Assembly (NCBI GenBank): GCA_036023115.1
Contig: JAYKKT010000089.1
Coordinates: 11,727,501 to 11,791,500 of the forward strand
From: Brasenia schreberi
Taxonomy: Eukaryota > Streptophyta > Magnoliopsida > Nymphaeales > Cabombaceae
Direction: 5' to 3'
DNA: 64,000 bases
Shown: positions 41,080-52,262 of the stretch, piece after piece
Layout: each line of letters begins with the position of its first letter
Numbering within the stretch: position 1 is the stretch's first letter
Translations under genes and position numbers: made by a program
The notes under the pieces: model-generated
The model's database searches: none
Told to the model about the DNA's origin: nothing
What the model saw: the letters and a program-made list of their open reading frames with translations, nothing else

Positions 41080-41180
41080 TGTGTCCTCTGTCGCCCACTC
41101 CCAAGTGGTGAGTTCGATTTCTAGAGAGTGCATGTGTGTGTTGTATTGGGCTTCGACCTCCCATTCTAACCGGGAAAAAC
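41080..41180 (+). repeat. SINE-like repeat (gtgtgtgt subfamily)
   Basis: Has ggtgagttcgatttctagag (box-B-like), then tgcatgtgtgtgttg and gggcttcgacctccc. The same order is seen at 44325 and, reversed, at 52150. Confidence 0.5.
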
Positions 41181-44100
41181 GGAGCTAATGATTAAAGTCT
41201 TTGGATCTAGGAAACCAAAGGACACCCAAAGAGGCGACCATCTGATTATCTTGCTCTTGCATCTCCTCCAAACTTTAATGGTAAAGAAACACTGAGGATG
41301 GATGTCAGTAAAGAGTAAATGAGGCCACACTGTTGCGACTTTTACTCACTGTAGATCATTATTAACATTCAATAGCTTCGATCTTGAGAAGGAAACGCCA
41401 ATTCTTTCTGGTATGGTAGGAAGGCCAACAACTTATTGCACTGACATGGTGCCTAAGACATGTTCTACAATGCATGACATTTCCCCCACTGAAATGGCTT
41501 GTACCCTTTACTTTGGGCTGTCTGCTTCTCATCAAGCTACGCTTTGTTTTGCTACCTTTTCTCTGCTTTCACCGAGACGCGGGCTGGACACATGATGCAA
41601 TGCATGACACAACACTGATATTTCCATAAATATTCTGATAAATGTAAGATCTGATTTTGTGTGCTAAATTATGACAAAGAAAGAAAATTATTGAGTAGAA
41701 GGTTAAAGTGGTATGCCATTTTATCTTATTTCGAGAATTTGTTTTTTCAACTAATGTCTTTAAAGTCATGTAAGCGTTGTGTGTATGTGTGTGTATGTAT
41801 GTATAAGTTAGGCTAATATCCTTGCCACTTTCTCCTTACTATAGATCATTAACTTTAAAAGCAAAAAGTTGACATTGGTATCAAATACACCTCTAAAAGG
41901 TACAAGCATACTTCAGCTATTGCTTTTTCATTTTCAACTCAATCATCTATTTCTTGAGATAGGTGTTTGAGATTCTTAAATATAAAGCACATATATAACA
42001 TACCAAGCATATTAGACTTCATATATAGGGAGTCTTAATTATATAATATCTTTTCATGCATAATCTTTCACAAACATCTCCACCCTTCAATCTTTGAGAT
42101 CGACAGTAAAAATTTGAATCATTTTGTATTTAATGTTCAAAAATACAAATATACTTTTAATTTAATTCTCTATTCAAAGATCGAATGGTGAAAATGTTTG
42201 TGTAAGATTATGTGATAAAAAGAATATTATAGAGACAAGACTATATATACATATATGTATATATAAAGAGAGTGATATTCTCATATGAACCTTTGAGTGT
42301 CTAGAGATGCTATGATTATTAAGAGGCATCCAATACAGACATGGATGTGAAAGGGGATGAAGAGATGTGTGTGTGTGTGTGTTCATAATGCCTGTGAGTG
42401 TGCTTGCACGCGTTCAAGTATGTGTGCAAGTGCCTGGAAAGGCACCCCTCTGCCATAACTGAAACGGGAAGAACATATACCATTTGGGAAATAGTGACAC
42501 TAGAGTTATGCCTTGAAGGCCTTGTATCTATTTACAGAACCTGCAATATAAATAAAAAAGATTAAATGGCCCGAGTCTCTGTCGTCAAAAGGACATATAC
42601 CATTTGTGTCATTAAGCATCAAAAGGACATTCCAGTTTCACTGTACATGAGAATCTCTGTCGTCAAACAAACCGTCACAAAATTCATGATTTGCGTTGCC
42701 TTCCAAAACGAAAAATCATGAACTTGATTGTTCTACAAACACCAGATATCGTGAACTACGTGAGCTTGTAATCATGGTTTCATGGCTTGTACCCCCATTC
42801 ACCAATTTTTACTCAGCTGCTCGTTTGACCCAATGCAGCCCACTTGATCCAAGACGAGCTTAAACTGATCAGTTCGTTGAAGTCAAACATTTTAATCTCA
42901 AAATATAGTTCATTAAAAATACATTTTCTTAATTTCAGCAAAAATCTTGTTTTTTCTTGTAATGTTATTATAAATCTAGACATTTGATCGAATATGTACC
43001 CCACCCAACAGTTGGGTCAACATACTTCTCTCTCTCTCTCTCAACATTCATTGCTTGTGTAGCTTAATGAATAGTGACCACGATATGTTTGGTTCATTAA
43101 TAACACAAACCAGATCAGCAGGAGCAGAGCCATGAACAGCTCAGTCCATTTCCACACCCTAAGTTCCACACTCACTGAAATGAGGATCTCAGCTAGTCTA
43201 TATCAGATCCGAACTTGACCGTGCAATTCTTTTGTTAAATTTTTTGCTGCCTGAACTCATAGTGCTTCAAAGCTCCAAGCTGACTCCTAGGGCTCATAGC
43301 GACAATAGTCCACTACACACAGGGATATATTTATATTTAACATGTGGCACCATATACTTCTAGACCTCTGCTCAAAAGTGAATTCGTGAGTGCTATATGT
43401 TTGTGTTTCCCTCTTTTTTAAATATCTTTGCAAACGTGCACACCCATTTATGCTCAAACACCCTTAAAGATCTCTTCATTAGATAAACGGTTGAGTTTTG
43501 TATTAAAAAAGTAAAAAAATATTATTATACTTTTGTAGAGTGCATTTAATGTAACTGATACTATTTTGTTTTTCTTAAAGATCTTAATTGTTTGATCCGT
43601 GACTAATTTATGCTCAAATCACAATTGATAATGGTTGAGATCTTTAAGTAGATTTGAGTATAATGAATGTACGCGTGAACGTTTCTCTCACTCTCTCTAT
43701 ATATATATATAACACATATTCTTGCTACATGCATACATACATGATATGAATGATAATGTCCTTGGCGTGTGGCAGGTATCACTTCCAATGCAAGCAAAAG
43801 GAAGCATAGAATGACCGTTTCCCTGCTTAGACTTCAAGATATCTTAAATATCCTTGCAATATGATATATTTGCAGCCATTTCCAGCCTTCATCTGATATT
43901 CTCAAGTTTCCCATTTATTTTCAGGAAGAAATTCTATATCAGAATGCAATAGGAACTCCTCAGTACTGCCTTGAGTCACCAAGTTGGATCCTATGTGATC
44001 CACAAGTTCAATATAAAACACGAATAACCAAGTTCATGAACTTCCAAATTTCCCAGTCTCAACACTCTCATCTCAAGTAATGGATTTTGGATATGGGTCA

Positions 44101-44324
44101 TAACTGGGGTGCTGCAAAATGTACTGCTTCTGCGTTTCCCTGTGGACCTTGATGATTTCGGGACTGACCCGAATCCCAGTGACCACAAGCCGTCGGTGGA
44201 CCGTTGGTTAGTAAAATCGATGGTCGAGATATGTCAGACGACAATCGAACTCCCACTAGTCATTAATATACCTACCGATTTTCTCCAGTTTAAAAACCAA
44301 AAAGATTTGCACCCAGATTGTTTG
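41181..44324. other. Intergenic DNA without a recognisable gene
   Basis: Both strands read. There are short (TG)n and (CT)n runs at 42367-42382 and 43027-43043, and several short frames without family features. Nothing else is supportable. Confidence 0.5.
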
Positions 44325-44430
44325 CTCCACGGCAGTGTGCTCTAGCGTTGTTGCTGTTGGTGGGGAGTTCGACTCCCAGAGGATGTATATGTGGGTGTGT
44401 GTTAGACTTCACCCTCTTCTTGTAAAAAAG
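44325..44430 (+). repeat. SINE-like repeat (gtgtgtgt subfamily)
   Basis: Contains ggtggggagttcgactccca, a good tRNA box B, then gatgtatatgtgggtgtgtg and ttagacttcaccct. Confidence 0.5.
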
Positions 44431-45263
44431 AAGCCAAAATGGGTTTGAGGGTTTGGCTTGATCTGTCCAAATAATTCAATAAGCTAACTGATGAAGTAAT
44501 TAACCTGTTTATGAATACAAAGTCATTCATTATACCTATGGTAGAACCAACAATTTAACCAAAGCAGAGGGGGCGATTTTGTGTTCTAGGTTGTGTTCGC
44601 GTGTGCCATCTCGTGTTCGTGTCAAAAGTGATCAACTCAAACACATTTGAGCCTTTTCGGTCACACCAAATGGACACACATGGAGCTTTCAGGTTGTTTT
44701 CGTGTCCGGTTTTCATTGCCATCTCTATACCAAAGTGGCACCAATTTGAAAGGAACTATACGTAGACTTGGGCAAGCTTCCTTCGATGGCTTTTTCTTTG
44801 AGACACAAGGAAGCTTTTGGTTGTGTATCAATAATAAGATAACAGAGGATAGAAGTCTCTCTCTCTCGAGCCACATCCATTGTGCATGTGATGCTCTACT
44901 TGGAGTAGTCTAATGCATGAAGGTTCTTGTTGAATTAAGATTGTGGTTTGACCTACAAACTGTTTTCCCTTGAACTGAACCACCAAAATTCAAGAAAAAT
45001 ATAAATCAATTGACACCTTGAAACTGGATTTTGAATAACTTTTAGACCGCTGAATATGGGGAGTTTCCGGAAGATAACATTTAGAAAAGTTTTTTAAAAT
45101 GATCACAGAAAGGACGGGCAAGCAGTGACGAAACCAACAGCAGTATCATCCAAGCATAAATCAGCTATCAAAATTTACATTGTTTTCCAAGAAGTACATA
45201 AAAGATGGAGAAAGGAACCGAAGCAAGAAGAATGAGAGGTTTCAGAGATGACTGAGAAGCTGT
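44431..45263. other. Downstream flank of the CLE gene
   Basis: Presumed 3' UTR of the CLE gene at the right end; otherwise no gene recognised. Confidence 0.45.
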
Positions 45264-45530
45264 CTACCTATTATGCAGAGGATTAGAACCAGTGGGCACC
45301 CTTCTTTTCTCATCACCAACACCACCCTCTCCACCGTTTCTTCTACGAGAATCATCGCCACTAATGGCTGTAGCCGGAGTACCAAAGTGAGAGTGAGATC
45401 CGACTTCAAACCTTGTGAAGCCCCCGGAAGCAGGAGCGATGGAATTCGAAGCTAGGGCAGGAAATTGATGGCTTAACACTGATAGAACCAAGAAAAGAAA
45501 GCAGCAAGCGAGTAGATTCCTCAGGCCCAT
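45264..45530 (-). CDS. CLE family peptide hormone precursor
   Basis: CLE precursors are secreted and cut to 12-residue arabinosylated peptides that bind CLV1/BAM-type receptor kinases and control meristems or vascular cells. This single-exon frame encodes 88 residues. Residues 1-28 are a signal peptide (hydrophobic core LLACCFLFLVLSVL, likely cut after PALAS). A variable region (29-73) follows, and the CLE motif RRVPTGSNPLHN is at 76-87, preceded by basic EK and followed by a final Arg. The key positions R1, V3, P4, G6, N8, P9, L10 and H11 are intact. Position 7 is Ser instead of the commoner Pro, as in Arabidopsis CLE40 and CLE20, so a related role is possible but not shown. Length and layout are normal and no disruptions are seen. 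One of the clearest functional genes in the window. Confidence 0.93.
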   Translation of the reverse strand: MGLRNLLACCFLFLVLSVLSHQFPALASNSIAPASGGFTRFEVGSHSHFGTPATAISGDDSRRRNGGEGGVGDEKRRVPTGSNPLHNR

Positions 45531-45606
45531 ACTTCACTCATAGAAGAGATCTTCCTTTTCTATTCACAAACCCAAAGAAAAGGAAAAAAGGGATGAACGT
45601 TCAGTA

Positions 45607-45876
45607 TCAAGATCGGTATTGTTTGGTTGATCTTGGAAATCTAATAAATGATAAGAGGGAAAAGACTGTAAGTTCGAAGTCCAAATCCCCATAAACAAAT
45701 GGTTCTCTTGTTTGGTTTTGAAATTTAATGTGTAGTGGGAAGGAAGTGTTCACCTGGGAGTTTGGAGCGGGTACAGTCAATGGAGCTAAATCAGACGCTG
45801 TGTTATTCAGGCGAGTGAAATTCAATTTTCTGCAGCTGCTGTCGGAACCTTCTGAACCAGCGCCCATTTGACTCAT
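45607..45876 (-). other. Upstream reading frame in the CLE leader
   Basis: A minus-strand ATG at 45876 opens 89 codons ending at 45607, between the putative TATA box and the CLE start. The first 41 residues (MSQMGAGSEGSDSSCRKLNF...) have balanced composition and end at a CAG|GTGAAC donor-like site. It may be a uORF, an upstream exon or chance. No family recognised. Confidence 0.3.
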
Positions 45877-45897
45877 TGATGCTTATATGATTTGAGG

Positions 45898-45902
<5 letters not shown>

Positions 45903-45972
<70 letters not shown>
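45903..45972. repeat. (CT)n microsatellite, (GA)n on the CLE strand
   Basis: About 35 CT units, just downstream of the putative TATA box of the CLE gene, so probably transcribed in its leader. Confidence 0.97.
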
Positions 45973-45975
<3 letters not shown>

Positions 45976-45993
45976 TAGGGGTCAAGGATGCAT

Positions 45994-46000
45994 GTATATA
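45994..46000 (-). promoter_or_regulatory. Putative TATA box of the CLE gene
   Basis: Minus strand reads cccgtatatacatgcatcc, about 465 nt before the CLE start codon and about 25 nt before the GA tract. Only a positional inference. Confidence 0.35.
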
Positions 46001-47499
46001 CGGGGATCTTTAGGAGAACCTGTTCGTGTTCATAGCACAACAGAATCGCTTGAACTTCAAAAAAATTAATATTTTTTCGGTTTCGAATGATTTAGTACTC
46101 AAACTAGAAGGAGATAGTTCCTGTTTGGTTTTGGTTCTTGGTTCTGTGAAGATCGAAACCGGCCATGTCTAGATTTAAGTTACGAGATGTTTGAACACAA
46201 ACATGGAGCATTGACATCCTCACGATGGAGAGGAGTCAAGTAAGGAGAGTTGTCGGCCTCATCCCTGCCTAATTATGTTTTCTTTGGGGCCATTCTTTAT
46301 TGGCTATTACGCATGCCTTATCTTTTTTTGTGTCAACTGTACATTTACAATAATTCCAATGGGTCCTCTCAAAATTCACATACACAATACTGATGTCTCA
46401 GAGAGCGACCTCTTTCTGTATTGCTAATCTTTAGCTGTTAATATATGGCATGTGCGTGTGAGAGAGAGAGGGAGATGTTCTGTGATTGCTGATATTGATG
46501 AATTTCAATTTTATGGTATAAAGTTGAATGATAGATTAGTATTACAGGATTGGAGATGGCCTACTTGTCTTTGTGTGCATCAATATGGCGCCTATGTTTG
46601 CATTGAGTGCCATTGTTGGCCAGGAAATTGTGAAGATAGCTGTTGGACTTTAAGCTCGCAGAAAGGCGAGTCACATTACTGACATCAAAATAGAATGTCA
46701 AGTACAGATAGCAGTAGACATCAAACCTAATGCTAAGAAAACAAAGGGAAAGCATCCTATGTAATTTAGTTCACAATTAATGTCATACTTGCTCAGGAAT
46801 ATTCAAACTATTCAAAGCAAGGTTTTCCGAGGAAAGATTTTCATGGAATTTGCTTTTCTCAGAAAAAAATCCCTTTGTAAAAGATTAATTTGTAGAAAAC
46901 AGCCACACCAATTTATTCTTTTTCCTTTTGACAATATGGAAGTTTGGTGAAACGTAGATAAAAATTGGAATATATGTACTTAAAGATAACCAATATAACG
47001 AAGAAGTTGCTAATTCTTGTTGGTACTCTTGTGATATAAAACCCTGATAAACATTTTCTGTAAGATTATTGTTTCACCCAAGAATGAATCAAGAAGATCC
47101 GCCACAAGAGTGTTTTGAATCAAGTTAATAGCCTAATCAGCATCCAAATCAGTCGCCTGTGGGGGCTTATGTCACAACTATGCTTCACAGAAACAAAAAT
47201 AAAAGCGAGAAATAGCAAATTGCTTTGATTGAGCGGCATGAATGGTTGTGATTGGAAAACGAAATGTCAAAATTATATATGAAGATAATTAATTACTGTG
47301 CAAAATGTAGGTATGCTTTTTTCACTTTTTGATTTTTAATTAGAACCTTAGCTCTTAACTGGAGATTGGTTTGGATGTTATTTACATATTTGTGGTTTGC
47401 GTCCTACAAAAGCAACATCTACATCTATTTCTACTCATTTCAGAAACCCCGCGCCCCTTCTAAGGTGCAAAATTGATAAATATATAGCAAAAAAGTGAA
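46001..47499. other. Intergenic DNA
   Basis: At 46085-46170 an AACCGG-type word (gaaaccggccatgtctaga) occurs that recurs near 59370 and 59680, probably the end of a dispersed element. No gene recognised. Confidence 0.45.
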
Positions 47500-47595
47500 A
47501 ATGACTGCTCCTGTTGAGATTGAAGTCGCGACCTCTTTCTCAGTAAAAGGGTGATCGGTGCATACAAAAGTCATCTTTTCCATCTGAAATGTTTT
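47500..47595 (-). repeat. SINE-like fragment
   Basis: Minus strand carries a box-B-like aggtcgcgacttcaatctc after a degraded head. Confidence 0.4.
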
Positions 47596-48059
47596 AAGCT
47601 CAACCAACATGTGAATGAAACGATCTGTAGCGTTTTGCGTTTCCATTTCATTTCCAAACGTGAAATGGGTTTGCACATCCCTGTCTGTGCAACATAGTCT
47701 AATAATAAAATCTTGCGTATTGCACATGATAATAACCACATAATTTTACATAATTATCTCATTTTTAGTAGATTTTTTTACATTAACATCTCTTTTTTAA
47801 GTAGATTAAAAGGAGCTTGTCCTGTGGTCACACACAGTAGGTGGTAAAGGTTATATTGGCATTGATGGTGGCCTTTGGACTTGTGCTTGTGAATACGTTA
47901 TCGCCAATTCAAGCATCAAATAGTTGTACTTTCTTTATTTATACCTACAATGAACAAGACGAGTATTTTAAAGTAGTCACCCTAGCAGCCATCTGCATGC
48001 AACAAAGCTCCAATTTTTTCTTGATTTTTTGAAACTTTTTTTTCCCAATTGTTACTCAC

Positions 48060-48145
48060 GAAAACCCGACAAACCTTCGAGTTGAAGGTCATGAGTTCAA
48101 CACGGTTGCACATATCTTCAAGGAATCTACCTAACCCCAGCTTGC
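48060..48145 (+). repeat. tRNA-derived SINE-like fragment
   Basis: Reads cgagttgaaggtcatgagtt then caacacggttgca, the central part of the family; box A is eroded. Confidence 0.5.
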
Positions 48146-48624
48146 TAATTTGGAGAAGGAAAAGGAAAAGACTCACTAAAGGGCAGACTCTGTGGTTGGA
48201 TCAGATTGCATATTATTATCAACTATGTTAGTTAAATTCAACATTTATAGAATACTAAGACGACGTAGTCTCAGGGTTTCATTATGCCGAGTCCCGATAT
48301 TATACTAAGTCAGGTATGGAACTGTAAGTTTCAGTTCCGCAGTCCCAGCCTCAAAATCAAATACTCTCTTAGGGCCTGAATCTATATAGGAAGGACCACT
48401 TCTTGTTCCAATGTATATCAGGGATGTTGGGTTGTAATGTAAATAGTATATGGAAGTTTAGATTCTAGAAGGATTTTCTTTGGGGAGAAACTTCATGAAA
48501 GGAACATCAATGATCGGAAAAGTCCACACATCATAGATACATAATTGAATATCTAAAGTTTCTTTTTGTATCTGTCTTCGTTAGGTTAGGGTTTGCTTTA
48601 TATATTTAAATGCTAATATGACAG
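48146..48624. other. Intergenic DNA
   Basis: No gene or element recognised. Confidence 0.5.
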
Positions 48625-48700
48625 AAGATCAAGCTCTATGGAGACTAAGAATCGATGTAGCTGAACCCATTTAATGTGATAAAAAGTTTGATTCGACTTC
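48625..48700 (+). mobile_element. RTE LINE 3' end, degraded
   Basis: gctaatatgacagaagatca, then agctctatggagactaagaa and tcgatgtagctgaaccca match the terminal coding and tail region of the RTE copies, with many substitutions. Only about 75 bp remain. Confidence 0.6.
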
Positions 48701-48894
48701 TCTGGCAAAAACATCGCGTCTCCTCGTAACAGGTGATGTGAATTGAGCAGCAATCCATGAAAGTAAATGTAAATTATCAGAAAGAGTTGCTTAGAAAACT
48801 ACATCAGGTTTGATATTGTTGACGTCGATGACCGAAGATATCAAATCTTCAAGTAACAGCTTGAAATAACCAAAACCGCAAGATGTGCAATAGT

Positions 48895-49000
48895 GCATGT
48901 ATAACGTGAGGCCGAAGCCTTACGCGCACTCCCGGTGTCCAACTCCATGATCTTTAACTTGTGAGTTGACCCCCAAACCACGTGAGTGATTCTGCTTTCT
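48895..49000 (-). repeat. tRNA-derived SINE-like repeat (reverse orientation)
   Basis: On the minus strand: tcacgtggtttgggggtcaa, ctcacaagttaaagatcatg, gagttggacaccggg, then gtaaggcttcggcctcac. Family order is conserved. Confidence 0.6.
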
Positions 49001-49320
49001 ACTGCAGATTGGGTCGCAAATATTCCCTCTTTTCTTTCAACTTCATCATCATGCATCATGTATTATGTTTGGCCCTTGATCCAAAGAAGAGGGTTTACTT
49101 CTTTACGAAAAAGAAGTGATTTATTAACCTTGAAGGCAAGATACCTTTTGCAATTGCAGTAGTTGCAGTGGATGAGGTAGGGACGCTAATGGCAGTAGAC
49201 ATTTTGTTTGGTTCGTATGGATTCAGGACAAGATGTCCTACTCTCCCAATTTGTCAAGTCATTCACATGAGGATGTCTGCGAGATTCAATCTCGCTCACA
49301 AGGATCCCGATGTGAGAACA

Positions 49321-49749
49321 GGCATTAAAATCGGCATATTTTTTTGCTTTTACTATCTTAAATAAACTTTTAGTTATATCACACATGTCACCTTATTTTT
49401 CTTATCAAAATAAATAAAAGCAATAACAGGCACCAAAATCGGCATATTTTTTTGTTTTTACTATCTTAAATAAACTTTTAGTTATATCACACATGTCACC
49501 TTATTTTTCTTATCAAAATAAATAAAAGCAATAACAGGCACCAAAAGCGGCATATTTTTTTGTTTTTACTATCTTAAATAAACTTTTAGTTATATCACAC
49601 GTCACCTTATTTTTCTTATCAAAATAAATAAAAGCAATAACAGGCACCAAAAGCGGCATATTTTTTTGTTTTTACTATCTTTAATAAACTTTTAGTTATA
49701 TCACACATGTCACCTTATTTTTCTCATCAAAATAAATAAAAGCAATGAT
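49321..49749. repeat. 108-bp tandem repeat, four copies
   Basis: Copies start at 49321, 49429, 49537 and 49643 (unit lengths 108, 108, 106, 107). Each begins ggca(tt/cc)aaaa(t/g)cggcata and ends aaataaataaaagcaat. Copies differ at only a few sites, so the array is young. Copy 3 lacks two bases. Confidence 0.97.
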
Positions 49750-50144
49750 CTAGTTACTCCTTCCCCTTATCATTCAGCTTCAAACTTGCCAAGACCCAGA
49801 CCCGTTTTTGCGGAGTTGCCCCTAGGTCGATGGGAACACAACCCAATGTGCCTATTTGTTTATGAAATGATGAACCATAACCGAACCAAGAATCTTTTGG
49901 TGTGGTTATTGTTTCAGTTCTCGCTTCTGATCCAGTTCGGTTTTGGTTCAAGCTGTCATGTCTTGAAGATAGCTCCACGGTTTGGAAAATCTGGATCTTA
50001 ATGCTATTATGGGTATTGGGATGGCTGTGGGTCAAGTATGGTACGATCGAGTCCATATACAGACCCAAAATCGGACTCTTAAGCGGAGTTCGTGTTGGCG
50101 GTAGTGTTTATACTAGGACCCAAAAGTCTTAAATCCAATGATGA

Positions 50145-50669
50145 TCATACAGCACATGACGGAATCCTTCTCTGGGTCTCTCCCGTGTCTTCTTCCGTTT
50201 CCATAAAGGGAGATGGCAAAAGCGTCTCATTCCCACCTTGAACACGGTTCTGGTGGACATCAGATAAGCTATAGATTCGCTTGTTTAGTTTGGTAAAGAC
50301 ATGCTTGATCTGATGGAGCTCATCTTCGGTTTCCAGCAACTTAAGGAAGTGAAGTTCTTGTGGCTTAAAATCACAAGTCATCGAGACAATTGAGAAACTA
50401 GATAACAAAGAAAGATGCCGGACTCTGTAACCAGCCAACGTTCTGCCTAACACCAGCTTGTCCTGTTCGGGTTCAACCAGTTCCTGGCCCGGTTCTTCTC
50501 CGGTTGGAGCCACCAGGCCGGTTAGGAATCGATTATGTCTAGCTAGGCTTACTTCTGCTCCATCTTTATATGGGCCCGTGAACAGTAAAGTGAATAAAAC
50601 TAAAAGCAAACCAAAACGGTGCACTACTTTGGGAGCTGCTTGTTTGTGAAGAAAACCTGGTAGATCCAT
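50145..50669 (-). CDS. Unassigned ORF, 174 residues
   Basis: I do not recognise this protein. Starting at the second Met (MDLPGFLHKQ) it has a basic N-terminus, then one strongly hydrophobic segment (FGLLLVLFTLLFTG, about 19-32) like a signal anchor. A Glu/Gly/Pro-rich stretch (EEPGQELVEPEQ) follows, and then a predicted amphipathic helix (FLKLLETEDELHQIKHVFTK). The frame is open for 192 codons counting the upstream Met at 50723, but the extra part is made of repeat-like DNA, so the shorter start is preferred. 174 codons without a stop is long for AT-rich intergenic DNA. No promoter or homologue is known to me. Could be an orphan gene or chance. Confidence 0.3.
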   Translation of the reverse strand: MDLPGFLHKQAAPKVVHRFGLLLVLFTLLFTGPYKDGAEVSLARHNRFLTGLVAPTGEEPGQELVEPEQDKLVLGRTLAGYRVRHLSLLSSFSIVSMTCDFKPQELHFLKLLETEDELHQIKHVFTKLNKRIYSLSDVHQNRVQGGNETLLPSPFMETEEDTGETQRRIPSCAV

Positions 50670-51387
50670 GGCTTGTTTCGTGTTCGGCTTGGCTCGTTCA
50701 CTTGTTTGAGCCAAGCCAAACACAAACGAAATATGAGCTAAGAGTTAGGCAAGTTGAACACGAGCTGCTTGTTAAAATTGTAAATTTTAACTGATACTTT
50801 AGCAAAGAAAATCTATCTTCTTTGTTAGGAATTAAGACAGTTTTAGTTTCCATACAACATAAGTAAACAGAGGTAATATGAGTAAAGTCGACCCAACATT
50901 CATTGCTTGCTTAACTTGAGCCCATATAATCTAACAATTCGGCCTGTGTTTGGTTCGCTTAGACCATAATTTTTAACATGAACAGAAGTCGAACCAATTC
51001 AAACCAGAAGCAGCTCGATTCATTCACAAGCCTAGGTTAGCCCGGTTAAGCTTAGACTTCATGGGCCTTTTTTCTTTGCACAAATACACACTATCCAATG
51101 AACCAAAACTAAATAAATATAAACTTAAACAACTACCCCCATATTGTCAATGTCAGATGAGGTTTAGAAGTGCAAAAATATTATATGGTAGTTTAGCAAA
51201 ATGCAAATATGTATGGGCTTTTCTGTTCAAAGCCTATGATTTTATATCATAAATGTACTGTATATACACAATTATTTATTTATTTATTTATTGGTTAGGT
51301 GCTGTGCTACATATATTACAATGACTTTAATACCATCAAATGGTGAAAGACAAAATATTGAGCTCAGTGAGACCTGCACAAAGAGAA
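50670..51387. other. Intergenic DNA with hAT-like words
   Basis: 50680-51060 contains gcttggctcgttcacttg, acacgagctgctt and ctaggttagcccggttaag words typical of decayed hAT-like elements. No ends found. A (TTTA)n run lies at 51270-51290. Confidence 0.4.
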
Positions 51388-51495
51388 GAAGCTCACATGG
51401 CTAGGGGGTCGACTCGCATGTTCATGAGGGTCATGAGTTCAATACTGGGTGTATGAATCTGGCTTCGCCCTCCCCGCTGCACCAAAAGAAAAACT
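51388..51495 (+). repeat. tRNA-derived SINE-like repeat
   Basis: agctcacatggctaggggg (box-A-like), tcgactcgcatgttcatgag, ggtcatgagttcaatactgg (box-B-like), then gaatctggcttcgccctccc. One of the best-preserved copies. Confidence 0.65.
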
Positions 51496-52149
51496 AGGAG
51501 GAGACCCAAACCGGGCCCCAGAAGCAAATGGCCAAAACCTTGTGTGTCTGTGCATGCATGCGCTTGCATGAGCCACCACACCTCTACATGTCAATGCATA
51601 TTTATACACTTTTCATACTTAATGCATGGTTGGGTATTTATACACTTTTTATACTTAATGCCCTGCTAAATTTCATAAAAGTGTGATTATTAATCCTAAT
51701 CTTTATATTATATTTTTAAATCCGAAAACCGACCAAGCTTTGGATTCACGAATCCTGATGATTGTGTGAAGTTGGAGCTCTTGAACTCAGTAATCCAAAA
51801 CTTGCCTTTGAAGAGAAATCAAGCATAACTTGCCATGATTAACCAAACAGGATTGTGATATTTCCTTTGAAATAGGTAAAGTTAGAATCCTAAACTTGCT
51901 TTAAGGGTTAATGTGCTGTCAAAGCATGCAGCAAAAACTTCGGTTCATTGTGGAGAAATCCATATGCATGTCAAAGTATCCAAAAGAAGGATCCAATCAG
52001 GTCCAGACTCATACCCAAACTCCATAACCTTATTCCAAAGGAAACCAAAACCAAGCCTTATCCCATAGGAAGTGGGGGTTGGCTCATGGCTTCTTATTCT
52101 TTGTTGTACTTTATCTTGTCTTATATTAGGCTTTTTTCGGGCTACAAGG
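51496..52149. other. Intergenic DNA
   Basis: A short duplication of tatttatacacttttcatac lies at 51599-51660. No gene. Confidence 0.5.
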
Positions 52150-52262
52150 TTCGGCCGAAGCCTAACACGCACACATGCATGCACCCCCAGGAATTGAACT
52201 CTCCACCTTCAGTGGAGGAGTCAGAGAGCCTGGCAGTTAAGCTAAGGCTGGATACATTTTAT
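52150..52262 (-). repeat. SINE-like repeat (gtgtgtgt subfamily, reverse)
   Basis: Minus strand: ccttagcttaactgccagg (box-A-like), gaaggtggagagttcaattc (box-B-like), tgcatgcatgtgtgcgtg, ttaggcttcggcc. Confidence 0.55.

Noticed and set aside
47841..48032. Small secreted protein starting MVKVILALMVAFGLVLV
   Set aside because: Signal-like start but no conserved mature part; probably chance in T-rich DNA.
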